In this document: piece by piece, positions 28,927 to 55,435 of the stretch | How positions within the stretch are numbered: position 1 is the stretch's first letter | Layout of the letters: each line of letters begins with the position of its first letter | Assembly (NCBI GenBank): GCA_016715865.1 | Contig: JADJXM010000034.1 | Coordinates: 30,267-94,266 of the forward strand | Source: Acidobacteriota bacterium | GTDB lineage: Bacteria; Acidobacteriota; Blastocatellia; RBC074 | DNA length: 64,000 bases | Direction of reading: 5' to 3' | Position numbers and translations under genes: made by a program | The notes under the pieces: model-generated | What the model was told of the DNA's origin: nothing | What the model saw: only the letters and a program-made list of their open reading frames with translations | The model's database searches: none

Positions 28927-30671
28927 TCGGCGCTCCCGTCGCTCCCCATCACCCCATGAATGATGCTCAGAAAAAACGGGAGCGTGCCGAAGGCAGAGCG
29001 GGTTTCGATGTAAAGCCCCTCGTCCCGAAGTGTCGTCGTGCTGACGGAGAATGGCAATTGTTCGAAGAGTCCCCGGGGAGGCGACGACAACTGACGACCT
29101 CCAACCCATTTGGAGATCGCCGAGAGCATCTCGGCCGATTCCACGGCGGTTGAATCAAAGCCGATTACAAAAGCGGGGCTGGTTACAAATGCATGGGGAG
29201 AAGTCGCACTGGCGGCGGCGATGAACCGCGGGTCCCGTGTCAGTTTCCTGTCCCCGGTCAATGACGAGAGCAGCCGGGCGAGCTGCCGGCGTTTCCCAAG
29301 GATGATGAACTGCTCGACGATCGCGGCCGATCCGCGGCTCGGGTCGCTCGAATTGAGCACCTCGTGATTTTCGATTCGTTCAGCTTGCAGGGTGGCGTTT
29401 TCCCCCCGCAGGTAATTGCCGGCGATCTTATTCATCATGGTTCGATCGCGAACCTCGATCATCCATAACCGTTCTTCGGTCTGATCTGCGAAGCGAAAAC
29501 TGGCGATCTCATCGCCGATCGCAGCATAGGCGGTGTCTTTCGGGTCGATTCCCAGCAGAGACTGCCGCGCGCCGAGCAGAAACTGATGCAGCATAAAACT
29601 CTGTCCGACGCCGATGCGAGCCGAAACAGCCCGTTCGATCTCGTCGATCGCCTGATTGGGTCGCTCAAGCCGGACGAGAGTCAAATCGTCAATATTGCCC
29701 GGCAGCATGGTCAGGGCTTTCGATTCCGTCCTTATTGTTCTGATTCGCGGTTTAACGCTTTCGACCAGGTCGGGTTTGATGAGCAGAGCGTAACGGTCGA
29801 CGACTCGACCGTCTTCAACCCCTGTTCCCCAGGCGATTCCGGCAGACGATCGAGCGGCCAGATCGGAGAGCACATCCTGCAGAATCTCGATCAGGCCGGT
29901 TTCGCGCATGGCAGCGTTCGAAAGCATGAACGCTCCGAAGCGGAGCAGTCTGTTGACGCCCTCGCCGGTGATGAACCCGAAGGTTTCGCCGCCGCGATCG
30001 ACCTGTGGTCTGCTGTTCTGCAGGTAGAAGTGGGATGCCATATCGGGCATCCGGTCGAGCCGGGCATCGATGCAGGCCCGCATCGCCTCTTCATGGTTGG
30101 CCAGGATCAATTCGCCTTCGATGATCGCAGAATGCAATCGCCTTTCAGCGCCTGGGCGATCCGATCGCGGGCGAAATGAAAGGATCCGAACTCCGGCGTA
30201 TTCGCTGTTTTCGCTGACCGTCTCACCGAATATCCGGCGAGCGAAGGCGGGCAGGCGCTGGTCTGCCAGTTTTTTGACCGATACCGGTCGCGAGTGAGTT
30301 TCAACGATCAGCGCCAGTCGCGGCCTGACCTCTTCGCCGCGCACCTCAATCCCCGTCAATACTATTGCGAACTGTGAGCGCGCCAGAATAGTCGCTTCGT
30401 TATCGGATCTGATGCCGGTCAGCCAGCCTGCTCGCCCGAGCATACCGATCTTCTCATCGATCCCGTATGCAGGTGCTGTCTTTCGCCAGGCCTCAGTCGC
30501 CGTTACTTCGCTGACATACTGTGGCCAGTCGTTGATCTCGATATACGCAAGCGCTGATTCAGGCACATATGATGCCATCTCTGCCGGTGCCGGGCGACGC
30601 GTCAGATACCATCCCCCGGCTGCGATCAGTGTCACGATCAGCACAAAGATGATGACGATATTTCGTTTCAT
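28923..30671 (-). CDS. Exported DUF3352-like protein
   Basis: A 582-residue protein with an N-terminal signal anchor (about 4-22) and a large beta/alpha extracytoplasmic region. Segments such as ASYVPESALAYIEINDWPQY and FAIVLTGIEVRGEEVRPRLALIVETHS resemble the DUF3352 family, whose function is unknown. No catalytic motif is visible. It is coupled to lolD. The assignment rests on overall style, so a different beta-rich family is possible. Confidence 0.6.
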
Positions 30672-30759
30672 TCGGGATGAAGTTTCCAGTGGAGGTTCGC
30701 CGGGGGTAGTTCCGGGTGTGGTCAAAGATGTTTCTGCTTTGAAACCCGGCGGTTTTTCA

Positions 30760-30800
30760 GACTGAAACTTGAAACTGGAAACTACTCCCACTGGAAACAG
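30760..30800. repeat. AGTTTCC / GGAAACT repeat near ctpA stop
   Basis: ACTGAAACTTGAAACTGG followed by GGAAACTACTCCCACTGG, closely matching the element at 17106-17148 (two differences over 22 bases in the shared core). Confidence 0.6.
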
Positions 30801-30801
30801 A

Positions 30802-32451
<1,650 letters not shown>

Positions 32452-32469
32452 GAAAGATCCTCCGGGAAC

Positions 32470-33636
<1,167 letters not shown>

Positions 33637-33692
33637 CCCGATTCCTCCTTCTCTCGGCGATCCCGTAACCATACAGTCACGCAGCGCGCCAG

Positions 33693-33775
33693 CCAGCATT
33701 TCTTAGAACGAAATGCCGGCCTCCGGGTTGCATGTTTCCCCGCCACTTTCGGTCAGAGCCGAATCGCATTTATGC
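33693..33775 (-). other. Structured leader of unknown class before the TPR gene
   Basis: On the minus strand upstream of the TPR start, three hairpins follow each other: GCATAAATGC (33766-33775), TTCGG/CCGAA with a 6-base loop (33748-33763), and CCGGCATTTC/GAAATGCTGG with a 7-base loop (33693-33719). Between them is a purine-rich GGGGAAAC segment. The layout suggests a regulatory RNA, but it does not fit a class I can name with confidence. It could also be a simple terminator of the PEP-CTERM gene. Confidence 0.3.
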
Positions 33776-33817
33776 CTGTGAAAAACAAAGCCGGGAGCCC
33801 TGGCGGTGAATAACCGT

Positions 33818-34408
33818 TCATTTGATTGAAGTTGTGCGCCGATTCGAACGCCGTTTTTGGGCGAACATGGCTCCAAGGCCCAAACCGACCATGACAATTG
33901 TCCCTGGTTCGGGTATTTCGGTCGGAGGCGGCGTGGGAGATGTCATCGGTGAAGGACTGGGATCGGGAATGATCACCGTTGGAGTCGTCAGCGGGGCCTC
34001 GTCACCAGTCCGGCAGAGAATTGCGCAGATCACGCCCCCGGCAATGAGCGGTGGTGCGATCCACCACAGCCTGGTGCCTGATTCTCGAAATGCCACCGGG
34101 GTCATCGGGTCAACACAGTCTTCCTCGCAGATGATTCCGGGGCCGTATTTGACGATACGACCGTCGGGCAGCCGCACGAATTCCGGATGCGTCGGACTTT
34201 CCTCCGCTTTCGGTCGCTGTGTCTCGCCTGGTTTTTGTGATTGTTGTAGCTGCGGCTGTTGCCCGGACTGCCGAATCTGGCGATATGTGACAGTATCCGC
34301 CAGTGCCGTAATTTGAAACGCAACCCCGACAATGATTATTCGTGCCACATGATCAATTGACCGCCGAAACGGCGATGTATTATCCAAATTGTATCTTTTG
34401 AGGAACAT
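33818..34408 (-). CDS. PEP-CTERM sorting-signal protein
   Basis: A 196-residue protein with an N-terminal hydrophobic segment (about 20-37, cut near ALADT) and a Pro/Thr/Ser-rich region before a C-terminal PEP-CTERM tripartite signal: PEPGT, then a hydrophobic stretch (IVMVGLGLGAMF), then a basic tail (QKRRSNRR). A second hydrophobic segment (IAPPLIAGGVICAIL) lies at about 113-128. PEP-CTERM proteins are processed by exosortase and often linked to exopolysaccharide. No exosortase gene is in this window. Confidence 0.78.
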   Translation of the reverse strand: MFLKRYNLDNTSPFRRSIDHVARIIIVGVAFQITALADTVTYRQIRQSGQQPQLQQSQKPGETQRPKAEESPTHPEFVRLPDGRIVKYGPGIICEEDCVDPMTPVAFRESGTRLWWIAPPLIAGGVICAILCRTGDEAPLTTPTVIIPDPSPSPMTSPTPPPTEIPEPGTIVMVGLGLGAMFAQKRRSNRRTTSIK

Positions 34409-34484
34409 CGGCGTATCAGATTCAACATCAATCTATACGTTGAAAGAGAGAAATTCAACATTTATTCAGCCTCAATCCACAGAT

Positions 34485-35639
34485 TCAATGCTCGACGCGA
34501 ACGCCGTTCGAAGCTGTTGTGACATAGCTCTCAGGTGTAATTCCAGTCTCCGCCTTGTAACGTTTGCTGATTTCAGCAACGAAATTATCGACCTGGTCAC
34601 GTTCGACCAGGTTGACGGTGCATCCGCCGAAACCTCCGCCGGTCATGCGCGCTCCGTAAACGCCTTTGATGCGCGAAGCTGTCCCTACCATCAGATCGAG
34701 CTCGGGGCAGCTGACTTCGTAATCGAGGCTCAGGCTTTTATGCGATGCGTACATCAATTGGCCGAATAACTTCATGTCTCCGAGGCTGAGAGCGTTAACA
34801 GCTTCCAGCGTCCGCGCGTTTTCGGTAATGACGTGATTACAACGACGACGAATGGTTTCGGGCAGGGAACCGGCAAAGTGGTCGAAATCCTCTATTTCGA
34901 CATCGCGCAGCGCCTGAATGCCCGGCAGATGGCTGCTCAATCGCCTGACGCCTTCCTCGCATTCGGCGCGTCGCCGGTTGTACTCTCCATCGGTCAGATC
35001 GTGCCTCACCATCGTATTGCAGATGACCACCCTTGGACCCGGAACGATGGAATCAGAATCTATCGGAACCGCACGATATTCAAGAGTTCGACAATCGATC
35101 ATTAATGCATGCCCGCGCACTCCAAGGCAGGCGATGTACTGGTCCATGATGCCGCATTGTGTGCCGGTGAATTCCTGCTCAGCCCGTTGAGCCGCAAGCG
35201 CCAGGTCGACCAGATCGACCGGCTGCCCGGCCAGCTTGAGCAGCGTGTATCCGGTTGCAACTTCCAAAGCCGCCGATGAACTCAAACCTGCTCCGAGCGG
35301 TATGTCGCTATCTATTAATATATCTGCTCCACACAGGGTGTACTCGTCTCGCAGCAGACAGGCCACAATCCCGCGCAAATGATTGGCCCAGTCGGCCTCA
35401 GGCTTCAGGTCCTCGCTCAGTTCGAATTCAATCTGACTGTCGAAGCTGGTCGAGATGCAGCGGACCACCCGATCTTCACGCCGGGCCGCCGCAATCCAGG
35501 TTCGCCGCTCGATCGCCATCGGCAGAACGAAACCATCATTGTAATCGGTGTGCTCCCCGATCAGATTGACCCGGCCCGGCGCAGAGAAGACCTGCGGCTC
35601 ACGACCGTATATTTGAATGAATTTTTGTTTAATTTCCAT
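34485..35639 (-). CDS. galK: Galactokinase
   Basis: Phosphorylates galactose to galactose-1-phosphate (Leloir pathway). The 384-residue protein carries the GHMP kinase features: SAPGRVNLIGEHTDYNDGFVLP at the N-terminus, the phosphate-binding PLGAGLSSSAALEVA, GIMDQYIACLG and TGGGFGGCTVNLV. No galT, galE or repressor gene is adjacent, so regulation cannot be read from context. Confidence 0.96.
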   Translation of the reverse strand: MEIKQKFIQIYGREPQVFSAPGRVNLIGEHTDYNDGFVLPMAIERRTWIAAARREDRVVRCISTSFDSQIEFELSEDLKPEADWANHLRGIVACLLRDEYTLCGADILIDSDIPLGAGLSSSAALEVATGYTLLKLAGQPVDLVDLALAAQRAEQEFTGTQCGIMDQYIACLGVRGHALMIDCRTLEYRAVPIDSDSIVPGPRVVICNTMVRHDLTDGEYNRRRAECEEGVRRLSSHLPGIQALRDVEIEDFDHFAGSLPETIRRRCNHVITENARTLEAVNALSLGDMKLFGQLMYASHKSLSLDYEVSCPELDLMVGTASRIKGVYGARMTGGGFGGCTVNLVERDQVDNFVAEISKRYKAETGITPESYVTTASNGVRVEH

Positions 35640-35643
35640 GGTG

Positions 35644-35797
35644 AGTTGAAAGTTAAAAGTTAAAAGTTGAAAGTAAAAGTTGCAAGTTCCTATAGCTTAT
35701 CCTATCAAAAGCGAATAATTTAGTAACAACACAGACTGGTACACCGCCGCGCTAAATATGAAAGAACTTTTAACTTTTAACTTTCAACTTTCAACTA
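35644..35797. repeat. Variant repeat (AGTTGAA / AGTTAAA) between methyltransferase and galK
   Basis: AGTTGAAAGTTAAAAGTT units (35644-35690) are mirrored by CTTTTAACTTTTAACTTTC and CAACTTTCAACT (35767-35797). The unit differs from the AGTAGAA family by one or two bases. The methyltransferase gene ends inside the right arm: its last codons (GTT GAA AGT TGA) are repeat sequence. Confidence 0.85.
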
Positions 35798-36353
35798 TTA
35801 GCTGCCTGACCCTGACTCGATTAAAAATCAGCTCGTCATTTAAGATCCATCCCCATTCAGGTCGAAATTCAGGGCGTTTATGAGGAGTCAGTATCCACAT
35901 GGTATCTGATATCAAGCCGAGTTGAAGAAGTAAAACAGGCAACCACGACTGATCGATCAGATGCATGGCGAAACTGCAGATGATCAGGCTGTAACGCCTG
36001 CCGGCGAGAGCCCCGCCGCCGATCTGTTCAAATGAGATCGGATCAGCGGTGTTGCCTGTTCGTGCGCGGTAAGCTTCGGCGGTATATGGATCAATGCCTG
36101 AAACTCTGACATTGTCCGGACACGTGGCGAGGTCCCGCAGCGCCAGCGTCACCTCCCCGCTGCCACATGCAAGATCGAGCACGTTCGACAAATCCGGATG
36201 CCAATGGTTCAGAGCCAGACCGATGATTTCTCTGACCACCGGTTCATGAGGGTTCCGATAGCTCGCCCCGTATTCCGAATAATAGCGTGTGACGCCCAGC
36301 GCCTCATACTGTGAGCGGATGTCGTCCGGTTCGCAGCCTTCCTTCGTTTCCAC
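35784..36353 (-). CDS. Class I SAM-dependent methyltransferase
   Basis: A 189-residue protein with SAM motif I VLDLACGSGEVTLAL at about 62-76 and the motif II Asp in VSGIDPYTAEAY; the following CSFAMHLIDQSWL fits motif IV-V. The N-terminal SEYGASYRNPHEPVVREII is the segment before motif I. Start is GTG at 36353 after GGAGG. Substrate unknown. The C-terminal Val-Glu-Ser comes from a repeat, so the original end may have been different. Confidence 0.82.
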   Translation of the reverse strand: METKEGCEPDDIRSQYEALGVTRYYSEYGASYRNPHEPVVREIIGLALNHWHPDLSNVLDLACGSGEVTLALRDLATCPDNVRVSGIDPYTAEAYRARTGNTADPISFEQIGGGALAGRRYSLIICSFAMHLIDQSWLPVLLLQLGLISDTMWILTPHKRPEFRPEWGWILNDELIFNRVRVRQLIVES

Positions 36354-36447
36354 GTTTCATCCTCCGAATAAAGATCCTGACAGATTATCGATTCACCGAT
36401 TCCACAATTCAACAGGGGGCCTTGACACTTATGCCCAGGTTGAAGAA

Positions 36448-36558
<111 letters not shown>

Positions 36559-36582
36559 TCATTTGGGATAGTCTGAAAAAGA

Positions 36583-36652
36583 TCAGCGCGTGGCGATTTC
36601 CGGCAAATTGCTCCACGTTAAAAACAGCTAAAGAGCCTGACCGGAAATCCGG
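36583..36652 (+). promoter_or_regulatory. Probable SAM-type (SAM-I/IV-like) riboswitch
   Basis: Located between tRNA-Ser and the homocysteine methyltransferase/MTHFR gene. Pairings by eye: P1 TCAG (36583-36586) with CTGA (36637-36640); an inner stem CGTGG (36589-36593) with CCACG (36613-36617); and a 7-base pseudoknot TTTCCGG (36597-36603) with CCGGAAA (36641-36647). The CCGGCAA and AGCTAAAG segments resemble the SAM-binding core (GGCAA, GCTAA). Pseudoknot 3' of P1 is a SAM-IV or SAM-I/IV trait. The class assignment is inference; a covariance search would settle it. Confidence 0.55.
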
Positions 36653-36683
36653 CCCACACTTTTACAAGTTGAGACTTGATGAG

Positions 36684-36714
36684 GACCTCGCGTTGAAAAT
36701 GACGCGGGGTCTTT
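36684..36714 (+). terminator. Hairpin downstream of the leader, possible expression platform
   Basis: GACCTCGCGT (36684-36693) pairs with ACGCGGGGTC (36702-36711) around an 8-base loop, with one G-U pair, followed by TTTC. This is a terminator-like hairpin about 30 bases before the start codon at 36745, where it could switch transcription or hide the ribosome site. The T-run is short, so termination strength is uncertain. Confidence 0.5.
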
Positions 36715-36744
36715 CACATTTCGGGACCTGGAAACGGAAACAAG

Positions 36745-38595
<1,851 letters not shown>

Positions 38596-38602
38596 ATTAA
38601 GG

Positions 38603-38631
38603 AATTAAACGCCAGGACGCCAAGAGCGGCA
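38603..38631. repeat. Short AACGCCAGGACGCC repeat between methionine genes
   Basis: GGAATTAAACGCCAGGACGCC sits between the two methionine genes, and the same AGGAATTAAACGCCAGG is found in the opposite orientation over the GDPD stop codon near 1241-1256. Confidence 0.4.
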
Positions 38632-38635
38632 AATT

Positions 38636-42313
<3,678 letters not shown>

Positions 42314-42320
42314 AATGGTT

Positions 42321-42616
<296 letters not shown>

Positions 42617-42617
42617 T

Positions 42618-45851
<3,234 letters not shown>

Positions 45852-45978
45852 TGAGCACCTCGCAGGTTGTCGATGAGGTGCAAAGCAGGCTATGGATGGC
45901 GCAATGTTGTGGGATGATAGTCCACCTGGTGGGAAGATTCAACTGATTCAAATTGCATGCTATTGACGGCCGGTGATC

Positions 45979-47241
<1,263 letters not shown>

Positions 47242-47247
47242 GCACTC

Positions 47248-48987
47248 CTATTCCTCAGCTGATTTTCGTTTGACGATGACCAGTGTCAGATCGTCGACAG
47301 TCTCGGCATTGCCGACGAACTTCGTCAAAGCTTCATCGATTCGATCACGAATTCCGGCTGCGGTACGGTGACGGTGCTTCTGGACGATCTCAATCATTCG
47401 GGCTTCGCCGAACTCCTCCTCGGCTTCGTTCAGGCTTTCGCTCGCGCCGTCCGAATAGATGACCAGCACGTCACCGGACTCCAGTTCGGCCCATCCCTCA
47501 CGGTATTCGCCGAAGGGCGTGATCCCGACCGGGAAGCCGCCGATATCAAGCCTCGTCACCTCGCCCGTCGTCCTGACAAGCAGCGGAGGGTTGTGGCCGG
47601 CATTGATATACGTCAATTGATGTGTGCGCGGGTCAAGCTCGCTGTAGAACATCGTGACATACCGGTTCGCCGGCGTGTTGTCGTAAATATACTGATTGAT
47701 CTCGGTCACGACCTCGCAAGCCGAGAGCCGCGTCGTCGTATGCGCCCGTACAGCGGCGTGGACTGACGACATGAGCAATGCGGCGCCCGTCCCCTTGCCG
47801 GAAACATCGCCGAGTGCGATGACACAGCGCCCGTCACGTTTTTCGATGAAATCGTAATAATCGCCTCCGACTTCATAACACGGAAAGCTGACGCCGATCA
47901 TATCGTAGCCCTCGATCGCAGGCGGAGTAGCCGGATGGAGCCGCAACTGGATTTCACTGGCCACCGCCAGTTCATTCGCCAGTCGTCGCTGCTCGTTCTG
48001 CACTTCGAGCAGCCGCATGTTTTCGACTCTGATCGCCGCTACGCCCGCGATCAGCGTCAATAACTGCAGATCGCGTTCGGTAAAACGATTGGTGTGGAAC
48101 GGGTTGTCGACGTAGATCAGTCCCGAGACGCGGTTCTCGACTGCAATCGGCACGGCCATGACCGATCGCAATCCGCCGAGCATAATCGATCGATGCTCCT
48201 GAAAGCGCGGATCCTGCTGGGCGTCGGAGGTCAGCACTGATGCGCCCTGCCTGAGCACCTGATCGGAGATCGACCGGCTGATCTGAACATCGGACAGCGA
48301 TTCCTCGAGGTCGCTCCGCGCTTTCTGAGCCTTGCAGACAAGTTCAGGTTCCGCATTCGGATCGTCATCGCGCGTCTCGAGCAGCATAATGTATCCGCGA
48401 TCGGCAGGCACCGCGTCAAAGACGCACTCCATGGCCTGTTTCAGCGTATCCTCGAGCGACAGTGGCGAAAGCAGCGTCAGGCTTACCCGGCTGATGACTG
48501 CCATTGTATCGTCCTCGATCATCTGCGCCCGGCCCGGAATCGGGGTGAAATGAGTCCGGCTCGATGACTCGAGGGAAGATAGTAGATTGGCTGCTGAATT
48601 TCTTGAACTGGCCGCGATCGTCGCCTCGGGTTTTTGAGAATCGTGAGAATCCGAGAGCAGGATGCTCGTTCGTCCCTTTGCCGGAGCGGTATCGGCACGC
48701 TCGGAATACTCGATCTCGGTCTCTCCGATCCTGATCACATCGCGGTCCTGAAGCTGCATCGGAGTAGTCATCCGGGAGCCGTTGAGGAGCGTCCCGTTAG
48801 CACTGCCCAGATCGCTCAACCAGTAACTGTCTCCGCGACTGCGAACCTCGGCATGCAGGCGGGAGGCGAACGGATCTTCGACGCACAGATCGTTGCGCGC
48901 CGACCGTCCAATCGTGGTTCGCAATCTTGACAATTCAACTACAGAATCGCCATGGGAAGGTGTCGCTTTGACAATTAAACGAGGCAT
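47248..48987 (-). CDS. FHA-GAF-SpoIIE (PP2C-type) serine/threonine phosphatase
   Basis: A 579-residue protein: FHA domain at 20-95 (TIGRSARNDLCVEDPFASRLHAEV, DLGSANGTLLNGSRM), GAF domain about 180-330 (RGYIMLLETR, SVMAVPIAVENRVSGLIYVD), and a C-terminal SpoIIE/PP2C domain with GGDYYDF, ALGDVSGKGTGAALLMSS, SDGASE and DDLTLVIVKR for metal binding. It removes phosphate from Ser/Thr, and FHA likely brings it to phosphorylated partners. It is in line with kinase and PrsW genes and is the expected opposing enzyme. Confidence 0.92.
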   Translation of the reverse strand: MPRLIVKATPSHGDSVVELSRLRTTIGRSARNDLCVEDPFASRLHAEVRSRGDSYWLSDLGSANGTLLNGSRMTTPMQLQDRDVIRIGETEIEYSERADTAPAKGRTSILLSDSHDSQKPEATIAASSRNSAANLLSSLESSSRTHFTPIPGRAQMIEDDTMAVISRVSLTLLSPLSLEDTLKQAMECVFDAVPADRGYIMLLETRDDDPNAEPELVCKAQKARSDLEESLSDVQISRSISDQVLRQGASVLTSDAQQDPRFQEHRSIMLGGLRSVMAVPIAVENRVSGLIYVDNPFHTNRFTERDLQLLTLIAGVAAIRVENMRLLEVQNEQRRLANELAVASEIQLRLHPATPPAIEGYDMIGVSFPCYEVGGDYYDFIEKRDGRCVIALGDVSGKGTGAALLMSSVHAAVRAHTTTRLSACEVVTEINQYIYDNTPANRYVTMFYSELDPRTHQLTYINAGHNPPLLVRTTGEVTRLDIGGFPVGITPFGEYREGWAELESGDVLVIYSDGASESLNEAEEEFGEARMIEIVQKHRHRTAAGIRDRIDEALTKFVGNAETVDDLTLVIVKRKSAEE

Positions 48988-49050
48988 AGAGGGACTTATC
49001 TCGTTCCTGGTAGAGACTGTCGAGTTAAACGAGCCTGGTCAGACCCGACA

Positions 49051-50733
<1,683 letters not shown>

Positions 50734-50876
50734 TTTACCCCGTTGAAAACCCATTCGCTTAAAGCCGCCCTTATCAGACCAGCTCAGGGGAATGCGATGA
50801 TTTTTCCGTTAAGACAATCTATGCTTCTGCTCTCTCATATCTGGGGAAGTTTAATGAGCAGCTGGGCATGAAGCGA

Positions 50877-51353
<477 letters not shown>

Positions 51354-51406
51354 GTCATCTATGAGGGGCAGACTGTTTTTCAATTCAGTATTTACTCTGA
51401 TACCGC

Positions 51407-52891
<1,485 letters not shown>

Positions 52892-52973
52892 AAACGAATC
52901 AGCACTATAGGCTGCCCACTGAGTGCCGATAGAATGCGCTCAGAACACAGCACTCCGGTTTCAGCCATTGTTT

Positions 52974-53708
52974 TCAATTCAGGATAAATTTCAGAAATGT
53001 CTTACCGACGATTATTTCGTCACCGTTGTTGAGCGGTTGCTTGTTTCCCGGCAACAACCTCGGTCCCCTGTTAATAAAGGTCCCGTTTGTGCTGCCCAGA
53101 TCCTCGATCAGGTACTGGTTGTTCGAAAACTGAATCCTCGCGTGCCGGCGCGATACCTTCGCTTCCGGGTCGTCCTGATCCAGATCGATGTCCGGGAAAA
53201 TCCCGCCGTCAGCGTCCCACCTGCCGATCATCGATTCGCTCCCGGAAACCGGAAATTCCTTTCCGATCTTCCCCCCACGCTGAATGATCAGCTTGGCGCG
53301 AATGGCCGATTCACCCGACGAGGCTCCACTGTGCGCCTGACTTCCGGCGACCTTCTCAGCCCCGCTTCTCAAGGATCCGGTCGGCCCGTTGAAGGCAGTC
53401 GTCGGATTCTGAGCAGCCATAGAAGGGCTCGGCGCCGCTAAAGATGGCGCCATGGATGGTGGCGGTTGACGAACCGGTGGCGGCGGCGGAGTGTATGGTG
53501 TCGCCGGCTTCGGCGTCCCGGCATCCCTCGTGAAAGACGGTGGAGGCGGAGGCGCATTTTGTGCCGTCATTTGAGTTGGCAACTGCGGTGGCGGCGGAAT
53601 ATTGGATGGACTGACTGTCGTTGAAGAAGGGTTCAGCTTCTTCCCGCATTCATCGCAATATTCAGAGCCGTCCAGATTGTCAGTGCCGCAGTGATAGCAT
53701 CGGATCAT
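52974..53708 (-). CDS. Zinc-ribbon FHA-domain protein
   Basis: About 244 residues: N-terminal zinc ribbon (CYHCGTDNLDGSEYCDECG), a proline-rich linker of about 100 residues, and a C-terminal FHA domain (MIGRWDADGGIFPDIDLDQDDPEAKVSRRHARI, DLGSTNGTFINRG). No enzyme domain is visible; it is a likely phospho-dependent adaptor. The ATG at 53708 directly precedes the ribbon and has GGAGG upstream; the upstream open frame is not conserved in character. It is the first gene of the six-gene cluster. Confidence 0.85.
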   Translation of the reverse strand: MIRCYHCGTDNLDGSEYCDECGKKLNPSSTTVSPSNIPPPPQLPTQMTAQNAPPPPPSFTRDAGTPKPATPYTPPPPPVRQPPPSMAPSLAAPSPSMAAQNPTTAFNGPTGSLRSGAEKVAGSQAHSGASSGESAIRAKLIIQRGGKIGKEFPVSGSESMIGRWDADGGIFPDIDLDQDDPEAKVSRRHARIQFSNNQYLIEDLGSTNGTFINRGPRLLPGNKQPLNNGDEIIVGKTFLKFILN

Positions 53709-54274
<566 letters not shown>

Positions 54275-55285
54275 ATGAGGGACAGGATGATTCGAAAAAC
54301 ATTGATATCATTGACGATTATTTCAGCAGTCCTGCTGATCGCAATTGGAGCTGCCGGCAGCGGCTCGGTTAACGGTCGAACGGCGACGGCCTTTTCGGCC
54401 ATTGATTCGCAGGACAGCAAGGGACCAAATTTACGATTTTCCACGACGCGTCTCAAAAACGGTGTCCGGATGCATTACGCGGAATGGGGGAAGCCTGGAG
54501 GCAGGCCGATCATTCTGCTCCATGGCCTTTCGGACTCGTGGTTCTCGTACAGTCGCGTTCTCCCCTATTTCGATCCGAACTGGTGCGTGTATATCCTCGA
54601 TCAGCGGGGGCACGGCGATTCAGATCGTCCGGCCACCGGGTATACCATGCCTGATTTTGCCGCCGACGTGATCGCGTTTATGGACACTAAGGGGGTCAGG
54701 CAGACGACTTTGGTTGGGCATTCGATGGGCAGTTTCGTCGCTCAACAGGTGGCGCTCGATGCCCCGGATCGCATCGAACGCCTTGTCCTCATCGGATCGG
54801 CCCACACCATCCGCAACGATCTGGTGGTGGGATTCAAGCAGGAAGTCGATAAACTCGTCGATCCGGTGCCTGCGGAATTCGCCCGTGAGTTCCAGACCAG
54901 CACCGTCTTCATTCCGCTCCCTGCCGAGTTCATGGATCGAGTGGTCGCAGAGAGCCTCAAACTGCCGGCGCGTGTCTGGCGTCAGATTCTGGCGGGTCTT
55001 CTCGTCGGTGATTGCAAAGAGCAACTGGACCGCATCAGGACGCCGACGCTGATTATATGGGGCGATCGGGACGCTCACTTTTCGCGTTCCGACCAGCATA
55101 CCCTTGCCGCAGCTCTGCCGAATGCGATCTTGAAGATCTATGCGGAAACCGGTCATGCGACTCATTGGGAGAGGCCGGAACAGGTCGCACAGGACATAAA
55201 GGATTTCATTGCAGTGCGAACCGTATCCGGTACTCAGACGTCCGTCTCTCGGACCTCATGGCCGAATGCGCCGGATAAACCATGA
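54275..55285 (+). CDS. Alpha/beta hydrolase, exported
   Basis: About 336 residues. A signal peptide at 1-28 (hydrophobic core LTIISAVLLIAIGAAG), then the alpha/beta hydrolase fold: oxyanion region PIILLHGLSDSW, nucleophile Ser in VGHSMGSFVAQQ, acid Asp in IWGDRDAHF and His in TGHATHWERP. No cap-type specificity is obvious, so the substrate is unknown. ATG at 54275 is preferred, since GAGAGAAGA precedes it; an ATG at 54287 is also possible. The frame is open upstream through the palindrome, but that part is not gene-like. Confidence 0.85.
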   Translation: MRDRMIRKTLISLTIISAVLLIAIGAAGSGSVNGRTATAFSAIDSQDSKGPNLRFSTTRLKNGVRMHYAEWGKPGGRPIILLHGLSDSWFSYSRVLPYFDPNWCVYILDQRGHGDSDRPATGYTMPDFAADVIAFMDTKGVRQTTLVGHSMGSFVAQQVALDAPDRIERLVLIGSAHTIRNDLVVGFKQEVDKLVDPVPAEFAREFQTSTVFIPLPAEFMDRVVAESLKLPARVWRQILAGLLVGDCKEQLDRIRTPTLIIWGDRDAHFSRSDQHTLAAALPNAILKIYAETGHATHWERPEQVAQDIKDFIAVRTVSGTQTSVSRTSWPNAPDKP

Positions 55286-55392
55286 CGATATGCGTTCCGG
55301 CAGATGACAAATGACAAATCAACAATGGCAATTGGAAAATGAATTGACTGTAAATTATTGCTTCATTGCTTACCTCAACAAATTCAACTTCA

Positions 55393-55409
55393 CTCCGTCA
55401 CTTACGGAG
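55393..55409. terminator. Weak hairpin between convergent genes
   Basis: CTCCGT-CACTT-ACGGAG: a 6-pair stem with a 5-base loop, followed by CTTTAG on the plus strand. A weak bidirectional terminator candidate in the 150-base gap between two convergent genes. Confidence 0.25.
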
Positions 55410-55435
55410 CTTTAGAGGCATCACGGCCAGATTTG

